Shown here one piece after another: positions 17,086 through 25,124 of a stretch of 52,951 nucleotides of DNA; positions within the stretch are counted from its first letter, which is position 1; each line of letters opens with the position of its first letter. A model generated the notes under the pieces. The model was not told the origin of the DNA, searched no databases, and saw only the letters and a list, made by a program, of their open reading frames with translations. Position numbers and translations under genes: made by a program. The stretch comes from Woeseiaceae bacterium (lineage in GTDB: Bacteria > Pseudomonadota > Gammaproteobacteria > Steroidobacterales > Woeseiaceae). The stretch covers positions 1-52,951 of the forward strand of contig JAJFKS010000024.1 in NCBI GenBank assembly GCA_021773115.1, given 5' to 3'.

Positions 17086-18315
17086 ATGGATTTGATTGCG
17101 TTGGCCGTTCCGTTTTTCCTGCTTCTGCTGCTCGTCGAACTCGTCGTCGATCGCATCAGGCGAACCGGACACTATCGTAGCAATGATGCCATTAACAGTC
17201 TCAGTGCGGGTATATTGAGTACCACCAGCGGTTATTTCACCAAGATTATCCAGTGGACAATCTGGGGATTCGTGTTCTCAAACTTCGCCATCTTTGAAAT
17301 GCAGCGCAGCTGGTTTGACACGTCCTTAAGCGGTATTGGCTTGTGGATCGTCGCAGGTCTCGGCTGGGATTTCTGCTATTACTGGAATCACCGCCTCGGC
17401 CATGAAATATCCATACTGTGGGCCGCGCACGCGGTGCATCACCAAAGTGAAGACTACAATCTGTCGACAGCGTTGCGGCAAACGAGCACCAGCTTTCTGT
17501 TGAGCTGGATTTTTTACGTTCCGCTGTTTTTGCTCGGATTCCCGGTCGATGTGCTGATCACTGTTGGTGCAATCAACCTGATATACCAGTTCTGGGTCCA
17601 CACGCAGCAGGTGGATCGTCTTGGCGTGCTCGACCGGATTCTTGTTACACCGTCGAATCACCGCGCGCACCACGCGCAGAATGAGCGCTATATCGACAAG
17701 AATTACGGTGGTATTTTTGTGCTGTGGGATCGACTATTCGGGACTTTTGAAGAAGAGTCCGACGATGACCCGGTTGTGTTTGGGGTACGAAAGCCGCTCG
17801 CCAACTGGAACCCATTCTGGGCAAACTTTCAGGTCTACAACTACCTGCTGTTCGACGCACGCCACACGGAGCGCTGGCGCGACAAGATCGGGCTTTGGTT
17901 TCGCCGTACGGGCTGGCGGCCGGCGGATGTCGAGGCGCGCTTCCCGAAGGCACCAAGTGATTTGCTGACATTTAAGAAATTTAGCCCTGAGTTGTCACGG
18001 CGCCAGTCGTACTATGTGATGGGACAATTTATTGTTGTAATTCTGCTGGCGTTGCTGATCGCAGATATTTTTGCAGATCACGGGTCGGCGGCGGTTTTGC
18101 TTCCCTGTCTATTATTATGGTCGCTGTTGTATACGCTCGGACTGCTGAATGAAGGACGTGCACATGCTGCTAAATTCGAATTGCTGCGCTTATTCGTCGT
18201 TGTGCCGCTTACTGTCAGTGTGATGAGTAACGATATCCTGACCGTTACGCCGTACGTTTGGGTGCTCGTTGTTTCTTATATCCTGGTGTCTTCATTATGT
18301 CTGAAAAAAAGCTAG
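17086..18315 (+). CDS. Sterol desaturase/fatty acid hydroxylase family protein
   Basis: A 409-residue membrane di-iron oxygenase. The eight-histidine signature is present as HRLGHE (about 104-109), HAVHHQSE (116-123) and HRAHHAQNERYID (196-208), with WDRLFGTFEEE after it. Four or more hydrophobic segments surround the boxes, and an additional C-terminal membrane part follows. Relatives include alkylglycerol monooxygenase (TMEM195) and bacterial carotenoid or lipid hydroxylases. The substrate is probably a lipid; nothing here fixes it. The last 19 bp overlap the RidA gene. Confidence 0.88.
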   Translation: MDLIALAVPFFLLLLLVELVVDRIRRTGHYRSNDAINSLSAGILSTTSGYFTKIIQWTIWGFVFSNFAIFEMQRSWFDTSLSGIGLWIVAGLGWDFCYYWNHRLGHEISILWAAHAVHHQSEDYNLSTALRQTSTSFLLSWIFYVPLFLLGFPVDVLITVGAINLIYQFWVHTQQVDRLGVLDRILVTPSNHRAHHAQNERYIDKNYGGIFVLWDRLFGTFEEESDDDPVVFGVRKPLANWNPFWANFQVYNYLLFDARHTERWRDKIGLWFRRTGWRPADVEARFPKAPSDLLTFKKFSPELSRRQSYYVMGQFIVVILLALLIADIFADHGSAAVLLPCLLLWSLLYTLGLLNEGRAHAAKFELLRLFVVVPLTVSVMSNDILTVTPYVWVLVVSYILVSSLCLKKS

Positions 18316-18686
18316 TCAAAACGGGTACCGAGTGGGAGCCACTGGTGGGTTACTGTCGTGCGGTCCGTGTTGGAGCCCATGTCGCCGTATCCGGCAGTGC
18401 ACCGGTTGACGCGAACGGCGAACTGGTCGGTCCGGGCGATATGTACGTGCAATCGCGACGTTGCATCGAGATCCTGGCTGCCGCACTTCTGGAAGCGGGT
18501 GCGGGGCTCGAGCACGTTGTCCGAACGCGAATATTTGTAACGGATATTGATCGCTGGAAGGAAGTCGCGAAAGCGCATCGCGAATTCTTCGCCGACATAA
18601 CACCTGCGTGTTCTATGGTCGAAGTCAGCCGGCTCATCGGACCCGGCATGCTGGTAGAAATCGAGGCCGATGCAATTATTGATTAG
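18297..18686 (+). CDS. RidA-family protein
   Basis: A 129-residue YjgF/YER057c/UK114-type protein. RidA enzymes hydrolyse reactive enamine/imine intermediates made by PLP enzymes. The conserved features are GYCRAVRVGAHVAVSGSAP, the arginine in VVRTRIFVTDI that contacts the carboxylate, and the C-terminal MVEIEADAII. The start at 18297 (ATG TCT GAA) fits the family; an upstream start at 18258 lies inside the preceding gene. The nearby PLP decarboxylase is a plausible source of imines. Confidence 0.92.
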   Translation: MSEKKLVKTGTEWEPLVGYCRAVRVGAHVAVSGSAPVDANGELVGPGDMYVQSRRCIEILAAALLEAGAGLEHVVRTRIFVTDIDRWKEVAKAHREFFADITPACSMVEVSRLIGPGMLVEIEADAIID

Positions 18687-18698
18687 TGTGGTGCAGGC

Positions 18699-19895
18699 AT
18701 GAGCGGGCGCATACACGTCAGTGCAGCTGAAGCTCGTCGCATTGCGCTCGCGGCGCAGGGTTTCGGTCGTGCCCGGCCGAAATCGCCGACTGACATCCGC
18801 CATTTTCGTCGGGCACTGTCGGCCATTACCGTGCTGCAGCTCGACTTCGTCAACGTCCTGGTGCCGGCGCACTTCCTGATGATCTGGTCACGGCTCGGTG
18901 CCTATGAGCGCGATCGGTTTGAGCGCTTTTTGTACGATTCCGGTGAATACATCGAACAATGGGCCCATGAAGCGTCGGTCGTTGCTGCCAGTGACTGGTC
19001 GCTGCTGGCGCATCGCCGTGCGGCGTACGGCGTGACAAGGAACAGCCCTTTACAAGAGCTTCCCAATCGTAAAGCCTACTTGCAGAATATCCTGCGACAG
19101 GTTGAAGAGCAGGGCGAAACGATTTCGCACGACCTGCCGAAAATAAAGGGTCCAGCCCGCAAGCCCGGCGACTGGCATCGCTCGATTCCGCGAAGAGCGA
19201 TCGAACATCACTTCGCTGCCGGAAGACTGGCTGTGCGCCGGCGGCAAAAAAATTTCCAGCGTGTGTACGACCTGCCGGAGCGTATCCTCGATGATCGTTA
19301 TTACAGTGCAACTGTGACGCGAGTTGATGCAGAGCGCGAGCTGATTCGTAAAGCGACCGTGGCACTCGGGATCGCGACATTGGCAGATATCGCAGACTAT
19401 TATCGAATGAAGAGTCGCAACGTATTGCCACGTGTTCAGGAGCTTGTTGAAGGGGGCGCTGTAAGCGAGCTGCAGGTGGAAGGCTGGGCAGAAACTGCTT
19501 ATCTTTCGGCTTGCGCCGTTTCGCCGCGTTCAATTCCTGGCGCGTCTCTGCTGTCGCCGTTTGATCCAGTTGTTTGGTATCGACCACGGGCACTTAGGCT
19601 GTTCGATTTTGACTACCGTATCGAGATTTACGTACCGGCGGCGAAACGTCGTTGGGGCTACTACGTGCTGCCTTTTCGCCAGGCAGATTCGATCACAGCA
19701 CGAGTGGACCTCAAAGCCGATCGCAAGGCATCGCGATTACTGGTGCAAAACGCGCACCTCGAAGCCTGCGCTGACGCCACGACGTCAGAAGCGTTGATCA
19801 ATGAGCTGCGCGCGGTGGCCGAATGGCTCGAGCTGGACAGCATCGTTATCGAAAAAGCCAATGCCTTCGAAAAGACATTGGCTGCTTCGATCTAG
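18699..19895 (+). CDS. YcaQ/AlkZ-like winged-helix DNA glycosylase
   Basis: A 398-residue member of the HTH_42 family, whose characterised members (E. coli YcaQ, Streptomyces AlkZ) unhook interstrand DNA crosslinks. Family marks are AITVLQLDFVNVLVPAHFLMI near residues 45-65, EYIEQWAHEASV, RRAIEHHFAAGRLAV, and the C-terminal SPFDPVVWYRPRALRLFDFDYRIEIYVPA block. AlkZ enzymes need a QxQ or QxD catalytic pair; LQLD at about 48-51 may be QxD here. The gene starts 12 bp after RidA on the same strand. Confidence 0.85.
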   Translation: MSGRIHVSAAEARRIALAAQGFGRARPKSPTDIRHFRRALSAITVLQLDFVNVLVPAHFLMIWSRLGAYERDRFERFLYDSGEYIEQWAHEASVVAASDWSLLAHRRAAYGVTRNSPLQELPNRKAYLQNILRQVEEQGETISHDLPKIKGPARKPGDWHRSIPRRAIEHHFAAGRLAVRRRQKNFQRVYDLPERILDDRYYSATVTRVDAERELIRKATVALGIATLADIADYYRMKSRNVLPRVQELVEGGAVSELQVEGWAETAYLSACAVSPRSIPGASLLSPFDPVVWYRPRALRLFDFDYRIEIYVPAAKRRWGYYVLPFRQADSITARVDLKADRKASRLLVQNAHLEACADATTSEALINELRAVAEWLELDSIVIEKANAFEKTLAASI

Positions 19896-20064
19896 AGACT
19901 TCACTATTCGCTGCCGGCGTTCGTCATTTCTGGCTTGTCGCTGCAAAGTGACCCGACAAGACGAGCCCCGCAAGAAGCAGAACCCTGATTATTGATCGCA
20001 TGGGTGATATCTCCTGCAATAGAACGATACTATAGCAACGACTTTTATAGCCGTCGGTTCACCT

Positions 20065-20643
20065 ATGTCTCGAAATTGCTTGCGAGCTTCGACTCGGATC
20101 TTGTTGTTAAGTTGCCTGCTGGTCGCCGCCTGTGGGTCCGTGCCGACCCTGATTACCAAGAGTGCTGCTGTACCGGACGGCGTCAACTTTACGGGCATGT
20201 GGCAGACCCGACCCGACCCGGCCGCCGACCGCTTATCCGATAACCAGGCACCAGGTGATGGCTTGATTCTGTCGCGTCGATCGAGAGACGCGAGGCGGGG
20301 TCGAAATAACTCCGATCGTTCGGTCCAGGTGTTCCTCGAGTTTGGACAATCTCTGAAGATTACGCAGACCCGTTACGGCCTGTTCATCAGTTACGACCGC
20401 TCAGTTGTTGAGGAATTCACCTTTGGCGAGAATCGCGTCGTAAGCATTGGTCCGATCGAAGCACAACGCGCGTCAGGTTGGGAGGGCAATGCATTCGTGG
20501 TGGAAACCCTTGATGAGGGCGGCTCGTTGCTGTCCGAATCCTGGCGATTCGACGCTGGCGGGGACGTGCTGGTCCGGAATATTCGTATCAGCAAAGGAGA
20601 CAAGGAACTCGTTTCTCGGCAGCAGATTTTCGACCGGCAATAA
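20065..20643 (+). CDS. Predicted lipoprotein, function unknown
   Basis: A 192-residue secreted protein with a basic N-terminus, a hydrophobic core and a lipobox LVAAC, so it is probably lipid-anchored at Cys23. The mature part is beta-rich (VQVFLEFGQSLKITQTRYGLFISYDRSVVEEF, shown only to its first half: VQVFLEFGQSLKITQ) and contains an EFTFGENR segment followed by ASGWEGNAFVVETLDEGG. This pattern resembles domains that report refractory-lipid or metal-linked envelope stress, but I cannot name a family. It converges on the TonB-like gene across a long hairpin. Confidence 0.7.
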   Translation: MSRNCLRASTRILLLSCLLVAACGSVPTLITKSAAVPDGVNFTGMWQTRPDPAADRLSDNQAPGDGLILSRRSRDARRGRNNSDRSVQVFLEFGQSLKITQTRYGLFISYDRSVVEEFTFGENRVVSIGPIEAQRASGWEGNAFVVETLDEGGSLLSESWRFDAGGDVLVRNIRISKGDKELVSRQQIFDRQ

Positions 20644-20708
20644 AAAAGGGCGGCGACTCCTGGTTAGCCCGGCGGGAAGGAAAGGCCTTCTTTGGAGCCG
20701 CCGCCCGT
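20642..20708 (-). terminator. Rho-independent terminator of the TonB-like gene
   Basis: GGGCGGCGACTCC at 20648-20660 pairs with GGAGCCGCCGCCC at 20694-20706 (12 of 13 pairs). The intervening 33 bases contain a smaller GAAGG/CCTTC stem. Read on the minus strand, the hairpin is followed by six T (TAAAAAA on the plus strand at 20641-20647). The plus strand lacks a T-run, so it serves mainly the leftward gene. Confidence 0.75.
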
Positions 20709-20714
20709 CTTGCT

Positions 20715-21308
20715 CTATTCGTCAATCGTGAACGTAAACATGTTCTGTATCCCGCGGCTCATCAAAGGCACGCCATCGACAACGCGGGCCTTGAATCGAA
20801 AGCGTTCGGCCGCCCGAATGGCCTCTTTCTCGAATACGCTATGGCTCGATTCAATGACGACGGCGTTGACGACGCGACCGCTGGCATCAACATCGAATTG
20901 CACGATGACATGGCCTTCGAGTCCCATTGCCAGCGCGCGTGCGGGATAGACGGGGCTGACACGAACCAAGTTGACCAATCCGTGATCACTCGGCGCACCG
21001 ACACTCATGCCGTCAGAGCCAGGTGGTTTGCTTGGCGTGAGTCGCGGAACCCGAATGATTTCCGTACTCGTCGCTTGCTGTGGCCGCTTGGGAGTTTCGA
21101 TGGTCTTGCTAAGATCTTCCTTCTGCAATTCGGGTTCCCGTTTTTGAACCGGGGTGTCGATTGTCATTTTTATGAAATCAATAAAATGTCGTTGCGGCGG
21201 ATCAACAACTGCTCCTGGCTGCAGACTGATCAATAACTGCATGACGTAGAGCAGCGCGAAGGTCATCAAGGTGCCGCTTGAAACGGCGGAAGCGTAGCGT
21301 GCGAACAT
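20715..21308 (-). CDS. TonB-family energy transducer
   Basis: A 197-residue protein with one N-terminal transmembrane helix (about residues 9-30), a moderately charged linker (VQKREPELQKEDL) and a C-terminal TonB domain: VSPVYPARALAMGLEGHVIV, VDASGRVVNAVVIES and FEKEAIRAAERFRFKA. The linker is short and lacks the long Pro-Lys repeats of classical TonB. TonB proteins pass proton-motive energy to outer-membrane receptors; no ExbBD or intact receptor is in this window. It diverges from a PadR gene across two inverted repeats, one of which covers its likely promoter. Confidence 0.88.
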   Translation of the reverse strand: MFARYASAVSSGTLMTFALLYVMQLLISLQPGAVVDPPQRHFIDFIKMTIDTPVQKREPELQKEDLSKTIETPKRPQQATSTEIIRVPRLTPSKPPGSDGMSVGAPSDHGLVNLVRVSPVYPARALAMGLEGHVIVQFDVDASGRVVNAVVIESSHSVFEKEAIRAAERFRFKARVVDGVPLMSRGIQNMFTFTIDE

Positions 21309-21353
21309 GTCTATCTCCTCGTGGTCTCCCGCCCTTCGATATGCCTTGAACTA

Positions 21354-21417
21354 CTAGGTATGATACATACCTAGAACCACAAAGTAACTCTTGAAATACC
21401 TATTAGTTCGAGGTATT
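21354..21417. promoter_or_regulatory. Two inverted-repeat operators between tonB-like and padR
   Basis: A perfect palindrome CTAGGTATG-ATA-CATACCTAG lies at 21354-21374. A second pair, AATACCT/AGGTATT with a 9-bp spacer, lies at 21395-21417. Both share the AGGTAT half-site, as expected for a dimeric PadR repressor acting on its own gene and the divergent one. TTGAAA (21391-21396) and TATTCT (21414-21419) with a 17-bp spacer form a candidate padR promoter overlapping the second site. TATCAT on the minus strand lies inside the first site. Confidence 0.65.
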
Positions 21418-21425
21418 CTCGGGCG

Positions 21426-21764
21426 ATGGCTCAATCGAACCCCCCATTCATGAGTGGCGTGCCCGAACTGCTGCTCCTGCGGCTGCTCAACGAGCAGGAG
21501 ATGTATGGTTACGAACTGGGTCGTTCGATCAAGAAGGTCACCGAAGACGCGATTTCGCTGGGCGAGGGCGTCATCTACCCGGTACTTCACAGCCTGGAGC
21601 GCAACGGCTCACTAAAGTCGAAGCGCAAGGCAGTCGGCGGACGCAATCGTGTGTACTACTCGCTGACCAAAAAAGGCCGTGACCGGCTTGAAAAACTGCA
21701 CGGTGACTGGCGTCGAATTCAGGGCGGAGTCGCTACCGCTTTCGGAGGCACCGCGAATGCGTGA
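21426..21764 (+). CDS. PadR-family transcriptional regulator
   Basis: A 112-residue winged-helix repressor. The family pattern is clear: LLLRLLNEQEMYGYELGRSI at about residues 16-35, the recognition helix region with SLGEGVIYPVLHSLERNGSL, and the wing KAVGGRNRVYYSLTKKGRDRL. The PadR C-terminal helix is short (subfamily 2). The ATG has no good ribosome binding site, and the predicted transcription start falls on its A, so the message may be leaderless. It overlaps the next gene by 8 bp. The two AGGTAT inverted repeats upstream are its likely targets. Confidence 0.92.
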   Translation: MAQSNPPFMSGVPELLLLRLLNEQEMYGYELGRSIKKVTEDAISLGEGVIYPVLHSLERNGSLKSKRKAVGGRNRVYYSLTKKGRDRLEKLHGDWRRIQGGVATAFGGTANA

Positions 21765-22182
21765 GCCGGATTTCAACCAGCTTGCGACGAAATTGCTGAA
21801 AAATGGCATCACGGCAAGGCATGTGCATCGCACCGTGAGTGAATTACGTGATCACTACGATGACCTGGTCGACTCGGCGGTCGACGCCGGCGCGAATAGC
21901 AGGACAGCGCGTCGGCTGGCTACCCGCGAACTGGGTTCGATGGACGAATTCGTTCGGCAAATGGCATCCCGACGCGAACTGAAAACCTGGGTGTTCCGCT
22001 ATCCACAGCTCGCCGTTGTCGTCTATCCGCTGGCTTGTCTGGCCGTTTTGCCAGCGATGCCGGTATTCGCCGGAATCGCCCATCGCACGACGCTGGTCCG
22101 CTGGGGCGCGAGCCTGCTGGCCGCCGGACTGGTAACGACATTGATGCTGCTGACAATGCAGCTCTCCCTGTTGCTGGGATAA
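21757..22182 (+). CDS. PadR-coupled small membrane protein
   Basis: A 141-residue protein overlapping padR by 8 bp, with GGAGG ten bases before its ATG. The soluble N-terminus (HVHRTVSELRDHYDDLVDSA, TARRLATRELGSMDEFVRQM) is like the permease-prefix/DUF1700 helices that often follow PadR genes. Two transmembrane helices follow (about 88-105 and 115-138). PadR plus such a protein is a recurrent pair thought to control membrane transporters or stress response; here no ABC permease follows. The target is unknown. Confidence 0.7.
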   Translation: MREPDFNQLATKLLKNGITARHVHRTVSELRDHYDDLVDSAVDAGANSRTARRLATRELGSMDEFVRQMASRRELKTWVFRYPQLAVVVYPLACLAVLPAMPVFAGIAHRTTLVRWGASLLAAGLVTTLMLLTMQLSLLLG

Positions 22183-22189
22183 GTCAGCG

Positions 22190-22927
22190 TCAGTCGCCGG
22201 TCGGCGTGTAATTGACGAGCGTCGCTCGAAAATTCAATTTACCTTTACGATGCTGCTCGATGACGACGGGCAAATAACCGAGCTCTTCGACACACCACAG
22301 CGTCGTGATTCGCGATGAACCTTCACTCTGGTGCTGGATACCGACCGCGGTAAACGTACCGACTTTGGTTTTGATCTCTTTGCTGCCGGCGTTTGTAACC
22401 TTGGCTATGCGCAACTTGTCGACATCAAAAAGCACGTACTGGTCCGCGACGCGCTTGTTCAGCAGGTCGTTCATCAGCGCGTACTGAATCGATACATTGT
22501 CGTAAGACAGGCCATCCAGGTGCAGCACGATTTGCTCGTCACCGACGGTTCCGGTGGCGGAGTTGGTACCCCAGTCGAAACCGAGATCGACTGGCGGGTC
22601 ATCCCGAATCGTATCGATGGCACGGTATCGTTCTGGTTTGATGCCATCAGCTTCTCGGGAAAACTCGGAAGTGACGTCCATCGCGCCGCGACTGAACAGG
22701 CGAGACATGCCGGTCGGTTCAATGATGTGATGCGCCAAATAACCGTCCTCGGTCTTTCGAAGCTCCGTTTTAAGGCTCCCGGAAACCACCGAAATACGTA
22801 CCTTGTATTCAGCTGAATGCGGCACAAGACCCACCGCCGCAAACGCCTCACCCGCCATCAAAGATAAGGTGGCAGTCACCGTAACTAGAGTTACGGTGAC
22901 TGCCACCTTAATTTGTGTGAAAGTCAT
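22190..22927 (-). CDS. DUF3108 secreted protein
   Basis: A 245-residue protein with a signal peptide ending near GEAFA (about residue 30). The mature part matches DUF3108: PHSAEYKVRISVVSGSL, GAMDVTSEFSREADGIKPERY, DRQYVLFDVDKLRIAK-like strands and the C-terminal TTLWCVEELGYLPVVIEQHRKG. DUF3108 proteins are periplasmic and structurally near lipoprotein carriers; the function is unknown. The hydrophobic core of the signal peptide (VAVTVTLVTVTATL) is encoded entirely by a near-perfect palindrome at 22865-22910. It converges on the PadR-coupled gene with 7 bp between stops. Confidence 0.85.
   Translation of the reverse strand: MTFTQIKVAVTVTLVTVTATLSLMAGEAFAAVGLVPHSAEYKVRISVVSGSLKTELRKTEDGYLAHHIIEPTGMSRLFSRGAMDVTSEFSREADGIKPERYRAIDTIRDDPPVDLGFDWGTNSATGTVGDEQIVLHLDGLSYDNVSIQYALMNDLLNKRVADQYVLFDVDKLRIAKVTNAGSKEIKTKVGTFTAVGIQHQSEGSSRITTLWCVEELGYLPVVIEQHRKGKLNFRATLVNYTPTGD
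22865..22910. repeat. 46-bp near-perfect palindrome inside a signal-peptide sequence
   Basis: Two 22-bp arms, 22865-22886 and 22889-22910, are exact reverse complements separated by the two bases AG. The left arm begins TAAGGTGGCAGTCACC and the right arm ends GGTGACTGCCACCTTA. The element lies wholly within codons 7-22 of the DUF3108 gene and keeps the frame open. The form (GC-rich arms, tiny loop) resembles a REP-type or other palindromic mobile element. It is not a terminator, as no T-run follows. Confidence 0.9.
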
Positions 22928-22943
22928 TGGGGCGCTCTCCTGA

Positions 22944-23615
22944 TTAATTCAGGGCTGACTCACAGTCTGCCATGAGAGACATGACTGCTGCCTGAACATG
23001 AGTACGGTGCGGTTCCAGCGCGTCCAAAGCCGTGTCGGCGGGAATCGGATACGGCGCGCCAATCGCCATCGAAATACGCGCGAACGGCTTCGGAATCATG
23101 AAATCATCCCAGCGGTTCAGGTACCAGGCCCGATCTGCGGCACAAGCCACCGGAATAATTGGTACGCCGGCGATGCGTGCCATCAGAATGGCACCCATCT
23201 TGAACTCGTATTTTGGCCCCCGTGGACCGTCGGCGGTGGTGATGATTGAATAGCCTTCTTTCATTTTGCGCTGCATGTCGCGGAGCGCGAGTGCGCCACT
23301 CTGGTTCGCAGAACCTCGAATAACGTCTGCGCCCCAGGCTCGCGCGATTCGTTCGGGAACTTCGCCATCAACTGACCCTGAGACGAGGAAACAGGCCTTG
23401 AAGCCCTTTTTGACCCAAGTACGCATCAATGTGGAGCCAACAACATGATGCTGATGCCAGTAGCAGGGTGCACACAGGGTCTTGCCGTCGAGGAAGGGTT
23501 GAATGTGTTCCTCGCCGATCGTTTTTTGTATGCGATAGGTGGCAGTCAGCAAACGAATCAGCCCGCGCAGCAGTGGCACACCCAGGAAATAGTAAAGCCG
23601 CCGTGCCGCCGTCAT
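22944..23615 (-). CDS. DUF374 lysophospholipid acyltransferase family protein
   Basis: A 223-residue LPLAT-superfamily protein. The phrase TTADGPRGPKYEFKMGAIL and GVPIIPVACAADRAW match DUF374 (KDO2-lipid A acyltransferase-like clade). The catalytic block reads CYWHQHHV where the classical motif is HxxxxD, as in others of this group. The start is set at 23615 (MTAARRLYYFLG), which places a hydrophobic anchor at the N-terminus. A longer frame back to 23828 overlaps the P450 gene. It transfers an acyl chain to a membrane lipid or lipid-like product. It diverges from the P450/FAAL/KASIII genes and may act with them. Confidence 0.82.
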   Translation of the reverse strand: MTAARRLYYFLGVPLLRGLIRLLTATYRIQKTIGEEHIQPFLDGKTLCAPCYWHQHHVVGSTLMRTWVKKGFKACFLVSGSVDGEVPERIARAWGADVIRGSANQSGALALRDMQRKMKEGYSIITTADGPRGPKYEFKMGAILMARIAGVPIIPVACAADRAWYLNRWDDFMIPKPFARISMAIGAPYPIPADTALDALEPHRTHVQAAVMSLMADCESALN

Positions 23616-23809
23616 ACGCCGCAGTGACGACGTGCTCCGCCTCGAATCAACCGAGCTAAAGTCCTTCTGCGGTGTCCTGGTCAACGTTTGGGCCTGCCTG
23701 ACGGGAATGAAGTGCGCATAACCAGCGGAGTTTGCAGTATCGAATCTCCGTGGGTCAATGTAATATTGCGCCTGATTTTTCAATACGATACAGCGCAGCC
23801 CACCTTTTA

Positions 23810-25117
23810 ATGACTTCGCCCCAGCCAAGCTTCAGGCAACCGCCCGGCCCCAAAGACCCTGTGGCGCTGGGAATTGATCCTGAGACACTCGAAACCTTGC
23901 GGTGGCTACAGCGCGAGTATGGCGACATGGTGAGCGTGTACCGGCCAAACGGTCGATTGGCCTACTTCGTCAACGATGCGGCCGAGGTGCATCGCATTCT
24001 CGCGCGCCGCCATGCCAAGTACCGGAAAGGCCCAGGTTTTGAGCGCGTCAAGATGCTGCTCGGCAATGGTCTGATCGTGAGCGACGGTGACGTCTGGCGG
24101 CGCTCGCGACGTATGATCCAGCCGGCCTTTGGTCGGCAAAATATTCATCGCCTCACTGACGTGATGGTGCAATGCAGCCAGCGGCGCGAACAGCACTGGG
24201 CAGCACTCGCAAAGCGAGATGAGGCATGCAATATCACCTCAGAGACGTCGGACTTTGCGCTCGAGCTTATCCTGGTCAGTATTTTCAGCAGCGATTACCA
24301 CGAGAGGATCGTTACGCAGGGTGAAAACCCGTTTACCTTCCTGAGCCGAGATTCCACTCGTGACTTGAGTGTTGTCATGAAGGTGCGTCGCTTGCGCGAA
24401 TTGCTAACGAGCATCATTGAGGACCGCAAGTCCGGCAAGCGAATCGAGCAATTTGATTTCCTGAGCATGTATCTGCAAGCCGAGGACAAGGACGGCAACG
24501 GATTTAGCGACGACGAACTACTCGATGAATTGATGACCCTGATCGTCGCCGGGTTCGAAACATCAGCAAACACCTTGAACTGGGTCTGGTATTTGCTGGC
24601 GAAGTACCCCGAGGTGGAAGCCAAAATCATTGCAGAAGCGGAGTTGCATCTGCCGGATATTGGCGCTGTTAACAGTGACGCATTGATGGCAATGGAGTAC
24701 ACGCAGCAAGTGCTCGAGGAAGCTTTGCGTCTCTATCCGCCGGTCTGGTTGTTTACAAGGCGTTCGCACGAGGAAGATGAACTCGAAGACTATGACGTTC
24801 CCCCCGGAACCGACATCTATCTGTCGCCTTTTGTTTTACAACGCACTGCACATTACTGGCCCAATCCGAACGAGTTTGATCCGGACCGCTTTCTCGCCAG
24901 TGACGGCAATAAGAAAGATCGACCGTTCTTTCCATTCTCACTCGGTCCTCGTCGTTGCGTCGGCGAGTACTTTTCATTCATGGAAATGAAGGTGCATCTC
25001 GGCCTATTACTGCCAAGATTTCGGATGCAGTTGGTCGATGAATCTGAACCTTCGCTGGAACTTGGCATAAACTTGCGCTCAGCCAACGATATAGTCATGA
25101 AACCCACACAACGCTAG
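23810..25117 (+). CDS. Cytochrome P450
   Basis: A 435-residue soluble bacterial P450. The I-helix oxygen groove reads IVAGFETSANTLNW. The K-helix ExxR is EEALRLYPP. The heme loop is FSLGPRRCVGE with the thiolate ligand C383. No N-terminal membrane anchor is seen. The start at 23810 gives MTSPQPSFRQPPGPKDP with the usual proline-rich lead; an upstream in-frame start at 23732 adds residues unlike the family. It begins a three-gene operon (7 bp to the acyl-AMP ligase), so a fatty acid or acyl-ACP is the likely substrate, by inference. No ferredoxin or reductase gene lies nearby. Confidence 0.92.
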   Translation: MTSPQPSFRQPPGPKDPVALGIDPETLETLRWLQREYGDMVSVYRPNGRLAYFVNDAAEVHRILARRHAKYRKGPGFERVKMLLGNGLIVSDGDVWRRSRRMIQPAFGRQNIHRLTDVMVQCSQRREQHWAALAKRDEACNITSETSDFALELILVSIFSSDYHERIVTQGENPFTFLSRDSTRDLSVVMKVRRLRELLTSIIEDRKSGKRIEQFDFLSMYLQAEDKDGNGFSDDELLDELMTLIVAGFETSANTLNWVWYLLAKYPEVEAKIIAEAELHLPDIGAVNSDALMAMEYTQQVLEEALRLYPPVWLFTRRSHEEDELEDYDVPPGTDIYLSPFVLQRTAHYWPNPNEFDPDRFLASDGNKKDRPFFPFSLGPRRCVGEYFSFMEMKVHLGLLLPRFRMQLVDESEPSLELGINLRSANDIVMKPTQR

Positions 25118-25124
25118 GGACCCG

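Noticed and set aside
18312..18872. 186-codon minus-strand frame across RidA and the glycosylase start
   Set aside because: It overlaps two clearly coding genes on the other strand and shows no family motif.
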